This document shows positions 57,182-64,000 of a DNA stretch of 64,000 nucleotides, piece after piece; positions within the stretch are counted from its first letter, which is position 1, and every line of letters starts with the position of its first letter. The notes beneath the pieces were generated by a model. That model saw only the letters and a list, made by a program, of their open reading frames with translations. It ran no database searches and was not told where the DNA came from. The DNA comes from Streblospio benedicti (taxonomy: Eukaryota; Annelida; Polychaeta; Spionida; Spionidae). The stretch lies in contig JAGTTF010005625.1 in NCBI GenBank assembly GCA_019095985.1, forward strand, positions 23,877 to 87,876, read 5' to 3'. The position numbers were made by a program, and so were the translations under genes.

Positions 57182-60100
57182 CTAAACAAATGCTCAATTG
57201 TAAGATCTATTAACAATGTAATAACCAGCCCCCCTCTACTCTGCTTAGCTTTGAGTGTTGGCCAATAATCTTATTTTTCTTCAACAGAGTATTTCATTTC
57301 CAGTTGCTGAGGAGAAAATTCATATGGGCATAACCACCTTCCCAGAGCTCTGGCAGCCATAGATGAGACCTACCCACTGAAATCCTCTGTAGTCTAGCAC
57401 TATTCTATTTGATACATGGCCGTCTTATAACTGACCATGTGCACTAACTATTCAAAAATATTTAAATAAAATAACTGGTTTGACACCTATTGGGTATAAG
57501 CTTGATTTTTTACCATATCTATAATCAGCAAATAGTCGGAACCACGCCTACTTTTTAGTTAATATCAACTTCCGGCAGCACCGGCGTGTTCGGACCGAAT
57601 TCTTTGCTGATTTTGTATTGATTTGGTGGTCTGAGACCTAATGAGGGAAATGATGAATATTATATTGTGCTGCAATATATACTTATGATGTCTGCAACAT
57701 GTCCAAATCATGTTAAGCCACTTAGAATTTTATTTCTTTGCATATTCATGCATTTAAAAGTTATAGGCTTACACAACATGCAATAAGTTCTATATCATGT
57801 CTTACGTTTGAACACCTGAAAATCACACTTTTTGGTAGTTTAATGCTTCAAAACTAACATTAATGCTTGTTTAGTATATAAACTTTAGATAACATCACCA
57901 GAAAATGATATAAAATTCATTCTGGTCCAACAGCAGCAGCTCTTTTAGAAAAATATTATTTGAGTGTTTGTTTCACCCAAACTGTACTTTCTAGGCCACT
58001 TGCAGCAAAGGGAAAGTGTTGTTTGTAAATATCGTTTAGCCTATTTCATCATTGTTACAGACTATAAACATACAATTTTTGGGTGGGATATACCTAATAT
58101 TGACTCCTCTAGAAGTCTACAAAGATCCATTCAGGTCTTTTTACACAGGAGTCCGGATTCATTGTCACGCCATTTTCGTCACATCATAGATTCACTTTTG
58201 ATTAATGTAGGATTTTTTTTCTTGGATTATGTAGTGTGCATGGACACTGAAAACAGACAGAAACATTAAAAATCAACCCAGCTGCTATAGTTATGCTACT
58301 GGATGGCCATGAAAAAATGGCCATGGACACAAAATAATAAATTTTGTACAAAAAGCCAACACTGATTCGCAATGAAAAAAGTGTTTTCAAGGAAAATAGC
58401 ACATATTGTGTTTTGAGAATAACTTAATGTGACAGAATAACCAATTTACTGGACATGTCATACCATACATGAAGGCCTATAAGGTCTCAGACCACTAAAC
58501 AAATGCTCAATTGTAAGATCTATTAACAATGTAATAACCAGCCCCCCTACTCTGCTTAGCTTTGAGTGTTGGCCAATAATCTTATTTTTCTTCAACAGAG
58601 TATTTCATTTCCAGTTGCTGAGGAGAAAATTCATATGGGCATAACCACCTTCCCAGAGCTCTGGCAGCCATAGATGGGACCTACCCACTGAAATCCTCTG
58701 TAGTCTAGCACTACATTGTATTCTATTTTGATACATGGCCGTCTTATAACTGACCATGTGCACTAACTATTCAAAAATATTTAAATAAAATAACTGGTTT
58801 GACACCTATTGGGTATAAGCATTTAATCTTTTCACCATATCCATAATCAGCAAATAGTCGGAACCACGCCTACTTTTTAGTTAATTTCAACTTCCGGCAG
58901 CACCGGCGTGTTCGGACCGAAGTTCTTTGCTGATTTTGTATTGATTTGCTGGTCTGAGACCTAATGAGGGAAATGATGAATATTATATTTTGCTTCAATA
59001 TATACTTATGATGTCTGCAACATGTCCAAGTCATGTTATGCCACTTAGAATTTTATTTATTTGCATATTCATGCATTTGAGTTATAGGCTTACACAATAT
59101 GTAATAAGTTCTATATCATGTCTTACGTTTGAATGCCTGGAAATCACACTTTTTGGTAGTTTAATGCTTCACAATTAACATTAATGCTAGTTTAGTATAT
59201 TAACTTTAGATAACATCACCAGAAAATGATACAAAATTCATTCTGGTCCAACAGCAGCAGCTCTTTTAGAAAAATATTATTTGAGTGTTTGTTTCACCCA
59301 AACTGTACTTTCTAGGCCACTTGCAGCAAAGGTAAAGTGTTGTTTGTAAATATCTTTTAGCCTATTTCATCATTGTTACAGACTATAAACATACAATTTT
59401 TGGGTGGGATATACCTAATATTGACTCCTCCAGAAGTCTACAAAGATCCATTTGAGGTCTTTTTACACAGGGGTCCGGATTCATTGTCACGCCATTTTCG
59501 TCACATCATAGATTCACTTTTGATTGATGTAGGATGTTTTTTTCTTGGATTATGTAGTGTGCATGGACACTGACAACAGACAGAAACATTAAAAATCAAG
59601 CCAGCTGCTATAGTTATGCTACTGGATGGCCATAAAAATGGCCCTGGACAAAAAATAATAAATTTTGTACAAAAAGCCAACACTGATTCGCAATGAAAAG
59701 AGTGTTTTCAAGGAAAATAGCACATATTGTGGGTGAGAATAACTTAATGTGACAAACTAACCAATTTACTGGACATGTCATACCACATGTGAAGGCCTAT
59801 AAGGTCTCAGACGACCAATCAAATGCTAAATTGTAAGATCTTTTAACAATGTTATAACCAGCCCCCCTCTACTCTGCTTAGCTTTGAGTTTTGGGCAATA
59901 ATCTTATTTTTCTTCAACAGAGTATTTCATTTCCAGTTGCTGAGGAGAAAATTCATATGGGCATAACCACCTTCCCAGAGCTCTGGCAGCCATAGATGAG
60001 ACCTACCCACTGAAATCCTCTGTAGTCTAGCACTATTCTTTTTGATACATGGCCGTCTTATAACTGACCATGTGCACTAACTATTCAAAAATATTTAAAT

Positions 60101-60273
60101 AAAATAACTGGTTTGACACCTATTGGGTATAAGCTTAATTTTTTTACCATATCTATAATCAGTAAATAGTCGGAACCACGCCTACTTTTTAGTTAATATC
60201 AACTTCCAGCAGCACCGGTGTGTTGGGACCGAATCTTTTGCTGAATTTGTATTGATTTGGTGGTCTGAGACCT
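57182..60273 (+). repeat. tandem array: MITE + 840 bp spacer, about 2.4 units
   Basis: Order: MITE 57,182-57,639 (left terminal repeat missing), spacer 57,640-58,481, MITE 58,482-58,962 (complete), spacer 58,963-59,801, MITE 59,802-60,273 (complete, slightly diverged left end). The period is ~1.32 kb and the units are highly alike. The same MITE-spacer order occurs singly at 32.7-34.2 and 53.7-54.9 kb. No gene in the units. Confidence 0.9.
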
Positions 60274-61920
60274 GAGAGAGAGAGAGATAGAAATAGCACG
60301 AATCAACATGTTTATCAATAACGAGGCTGCACACGCATTTCAAAGAAATTTCGGGCGGAAGTGAGCGTGTTGTGGTAGTGTTTACATTGTCAAAAACGGA
60401 CCATTTTTATGAAAATACTTAAAATTTTATATCATATAATGATCTGTCTGTCGTAATATATATAAAACTGGAACATGCCTCGTTTTTATTATGTGTGGGA
60501 ATGTACAGCTAGAGGTGGTACATTGAGTAACATAAGATTTTTACAGTTTTCCCAATGCAAAAAAAATAATGATAGACAACAGAAATGGATAAATTCAGTG
60601 AAAAGGATTGTGGTGTCACCTAATACATGTCATCCCCAGGGTGTTGCCACAGGATTGGGAAAAAGATGTGAACCTAAGCCGTGGGATTTGGTTGTGCCAG
60701 CGTCACTTGTTGACAGGTATGTACTAAAAAGTATTGGTCCAAAATTAACTACATATAGATCTAGTACATGCATACTATAGTAGTTTTATGGTTGTTAGAC
60801 ATGGGCTGTTAGATATAATATCCCAATTTCTGTTAGTGTCACCATGTATTTTTCTAATCTTAATCTAAATGTTTTATCATAGCCTAAATATTATTTTTTC
60901 TAACTTTTGCCAATATATTTAGATCTATAAATATGTGTTGCGATTTACCATACTAAATGTACTGTGCATAAAAATTGCAGGTGAACAAAATGAGGATCTG
61001 ATCATCCTGACTATGTGCCTTCTTTGCACAAGGGAGAAACCCCTACCAAAACTCCAATGAAGATAAATAGATATAAACGTCACAAGAGAAGTTCCATGAT
61101 GCCATCCTCCACTTCATCGTTACCATATTGTGGCAATGACTCACAGTCCCTCGTGGACTAATGAGTCACCGTCACACTGCATGAGCACAGCAAAAAATCT
61201 ACATCGACCTCTACACTGGCTCAAGTTGAGCAGCTTGCTCAACCACTACAAGGATCTTCTCTTTCTACATCTACATCACCTGTCGTTGACGAACTAATAT
61301 GCAAAAACTCTATATGTGTCACCAAATATATTTTCCCTCAAAGAAAGAATTCAAGGTTTACAGACACATTAATTGTGATAGTCTTCAGATGGAAAACAAC
61401 TTTGTTAAAAAAGAAAGAGATGTTCTAAAAAATAAACTAGCAAAATTTTCGTCACCTCTCGAACATCTTGATGACTCTAAGTTATGTTTTTATACAATTT
61501 ATTCTGACTATGGCAAGTTTTTATTGGCTGTTTAATGTAGTTTTTACTTTTATATCTCACAGGTGTACTATTTCTAAGGAGAATCAATTGTATTTAACTC
61601 TTATGAAATTGAGAGTAGATTTATCCAACAGGGACTTATCTTATCGTTTTGGAGTCTCCGTAGGTACTGTTTCAAGTACTTTTAATGAATGTATTCCCAT
61701 ATTGGCATCTCGTTTGCAATAGATTATGTAGTTTATTCTTAACAGTTTAATAAAATCAAGTTAACATACTACAAATTAAAGTACAATTTGTTTATATTTG
61801 TGTTATTTTGTGTACATCTATCAGTTAAAACTGGTCAAATGAAAGTAATAAATGATAGTAGATAAAGCAATAAATAACTGCTTATCTTGCCAATGATGAG
61901 AATATAGAAAAAACTTACCA
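60274..61920 (+). pseudogene. truncated ISL2EU-type transposase relic, copy T2
   Basis: The inverted twin of T1. A THAP-like exon runs 60,475-60,716 (MPRFYYVWECTARGG, ending before donor GGTATG). It keeps the W, F and KPWDL positions of the THAP fold but lacks the first Cys and the final CxxH, so metal binding is unlikely. After ~290 bp, a linker (HPDY...) and coiled-coil/HTH part follow in changing frames at 61,010-61,722 (LSNRDLSYRFGVSVGTVSS). It stops at ASRLQ, before the catalytic domain. A T2-specific insertion of about 60 bp (CTCACAGTCCCTCGTGG) sits near 61,140. Decayed and non-functional as a transposase. Confidence 0.8.
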
Positions 61921-62905
61921 AACTAGATCAGAAGTGTTCAAAGAACATGGCGTCGCTAGAGCAACGTTGACGATTTATATGGGCGATTAAGACATATAAT
62001 GAAACGATGCATACTTTACTGTTAATCAAGTTCAACTGTTAAAAGTTGACTAAAATATTATGGAAATCTTGATTAAAAGTACACAATACTGTAATCAGCC
62101 ACAAATGATATTGTGCATGAGTATGCTGTATTGATTTTATTAATTTCCAGCAGGTATATTGATTTCATCATGTTGGCTATATACATTGCTGCTAGGCTTA
62201 GTATTGTTTTTTTTTATTGCTGTCTAAGTGCATTGAATATCAGTAAAATGTCATAAATGGCCTTCTAAAATACATATGGCAGAGCGCCCAAAAAAAATCA
62301 CTTTTGGTGTCGCCTCATACCTCAGTTGTGTTAAGTTTGAACTGAAATCGGTGGAACGGTAAAACATAGATGTACATTTTTAGGCTTCAGCTACTGAAGC
62401 GACGCAACAATAAATATAAGAATACGAATGTCAAAAAAGAATCTATGCTTTTATTACAAACACTACGTCAATGACACTTCTATGTGAAAGTATACAATGT
62501 ACTAACACAATAAACCAAAACTACAAAGGATTTCATTAAATCTGTTGTGTTTTGGAGGCGGTGTGCGTTATTGGTTGTCGGTTGACGTTTGAAAGAACAC
62601 GCCAAGGGCTCTGTGATTTACGCTGAAATCGCTCTGTATTCTAGGAAACCTATTGTAATGCTGGCTAATGCATTGAATATCAGTAAAATTTCATAAATAG
62701 CCTTCTAACATACACAATTTAATATCTCCCGCCCAAAATCGAATCACTTTGAAGTCGCCCCATACCTCATAGCTGTGTAAAGTTTGAACAAAATCAAATT
62801 AAAAACGCTAAAGTCTCTAGCTTATCCGGAGACATACATACATACATAGATACATAGATACATAGAAAATTAGTGATCACAAGGCTTCCGCTTCAGCTAC
62901 TGAAA
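61921..62905. mobile_element. ~985 bp insertion absent from T1
   Basis: In T1 the surrounding sequence is continuous (ACTTTACCAAATGACGAC, inverted at about 40,075). Here it is split between CTTACCAAA and AATGACGAC. The insert contains a doubled ~250 bp segment (each with GCATTGAATATCAGTAAAAT, at about 62,230 and 62,670, and CTTCAGCTACTGAA, at 62,396 and 62,893) and a CATACATAGATACATAG run. No coding frame recognised. Element class unknown; the internal repeats and short ends recall a non-autonomous element or composite insertion. Confidence 0.6.
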
Positions 62906-63785
62906 CTTTCAATGACGACAGTGCATTAAAAGATCCACAGTATTTGTGTTTTAAAACATTGGCTGGATCAAAAGAAAGAAATACAATAAATTTATATGTT
63001 TTTTTTATTTATAACTTTATTTCCGACAAAAAATCCATATAAAATCACGCATGTGACAGTTCTAACTGCAGTACATTCACATGTGCAATTTATACTCAGC
63101 AAGTCTCATGACAATGTGCATCTGTTGTTTTACAGGTTTGTATAACATTTCCAACTTAAATAATCTGTACAGTCGGTTGCCCTTTATATCTTTTAATCAT
63201 TAATTCCGTTGGTTAGTTTTTTGGACAATGAGCTTTGTTTGTTTCCAAAGGGACTGATATCAATGTCAACCATGTCATGACGATTGCACATCCTCATGTA
63301 TCACTCGCAAATAAAATTATTGTGTATATGCCTATTATTACCCCGTTACATGCCAAGATAGTAAACATTAGTGAACCTCATTTCAAAATATATATATTAA
63401 TATCTCCCATTCGACCTATACTGATGACTTTGAAGATCAACTCATGCACTCAAATTATACAGTTGAGAGTATTGTTATCAAATTAAAATGGTTGCAGTTT
63501 CCTACTGTTTGATTTATGTATTGTAATTATTTGGCAAGTTGCTTCCCATTAAATTACAACAGCTTAGACCGTGTGAAAAACACATTCAAGTGGCACTAAT
63601 CTGTTGAATTCGCATAGTGTATATATTTCATGAATGGGTCATCTTAAGGACCATGAATATCGAAATAATTCCTGTTAATATGTTTGACATTTATTTCATA
63701 TCAAAATCACCTCATTTCACAAATTCTAACGAATGAATTTCATTCAAATTTTGGAAGTCACTTAAATCAAGTGTGATACAATTTA
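62906..63785 (+). repeat. dispersed repeat R, copy 3
   Basis: 62,990-63,785 matches 34,180-34,975 directly and 39,370-39,990 inverted. The 85 bp before it also match the T1 flank (40,060-39,990). Confidence 0.85.
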
Positions 63786-64000
63786 TTGCACAATTAATTT
63801 GTAAATTTATCATGTTCATGCAGACATCATTTTAGTCTAAATTTTTGCTCACTTTTAACTCAATACTTTGCTTCAGTAGACCAGTGGTAAAATTAGTTTG
63901 TAAACATGTTATCTGATTGTCTAATATGTCTAGATTATAAATTATAGAATGTGATGTGAAGGGGTTATACAGTGTTACTTGAAAAATAAATGGTTTTTGA
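63786..64000 (+). repeat. right-edge sequence shared with 36.96-37.04 kb
   Basis: The last ~68 bases (from GATTATAAATTATAGAATG) are almost identical to about 36,967-37,034. The part before resembles, inverted, the flank at 39,243-39,370. Confidence 0.7.

Noticed and set aside
57964-58269. 101-codon frame in the 840 bp spacer
   Set aside because: The other spacer copies interrupt it, and no known domain is present.

Overview
The window looks like repeat-choked, AT-rich DNA of an invertebrate animal, probably marine. It has split genes with GT-AG introns (fragments resembling animal NAT10 and GLYR1), a Ty3/gypsy retrotransposon, a two-gene transposon of ISL2EU type, many terminal-inverted-repeat elements, and three 100-N assembly gaps (12,368-12,467; 37,192-37,291; 47,382-47,481). 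I cannot name the phylum. Nothing in it looks bacterial or viral.

Layout. 1-9.2 kb: the 5' part of a Ty3/gypsy retrotransposon on the minus strand (pol running off the left edge, gag, long leader, primer site, LTR). 9.2-12.3 kb: a truncated copy (D4) of a large duplicated block, then empty AT-rich DNA and a small hairpin. 12.5-13.1 kb: a second, decayed gypsy pol fragment. 13.4-15.5 kb: a tandem array of an ~842 bp unit carrying a tRNA-like Pol III head. 16.2-16.7 kb: a LINE tail. 17.8-19.0 kb: an inverted-repeat element. 19.6-20.7 kb: four NAT10-like exons carrying a stop and a frameshift. 22.7-23.2 kb: a small TIR element in T-rich DNA.

23.2-27.8 kb is block D1, which carries the end of a GLYR1-like gene. 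The same block recurs inverted at 42.1-46.3 kb (D2) and direct at 47.5-53.7 kb (D3). D2 and D3 form a broken palindrome around 46.9 kb. Next to D1 lies the best-preserved coding unit of the window, an ISL2EU-type transposon (about 27.6-32.9 kb). It has a SWIM-YqaJ-PHD protein on the plus strand and a spliced THAP-DDE transposase on the minus strand, converging tail to tail. Its right arm and terminal motif GGTCTCAGACC are shared with a ~475 bp MITE family found beside D2, D3 and in a 1.3 kb tandem array at 57.2-60.3 kb. Two truncated transposase relics (40.1-41.7 kb minus, 60.3-61.9 kb plus) extend the palindrome outward.

35.0-39.2 kb is an array of a second repeat family marked by CCAGTGTTTTATACACTGG. 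A small three-exon SWIM-finger gene or fragment sits on the minus strand at 55.0-55.9 kb. The coding capacity that can be defended is therefore mostly transposon-borne. The host-gene remnants are partial: NAT10-like is broken, and no GLYR1-like copy keeps both terminal exons in frame.
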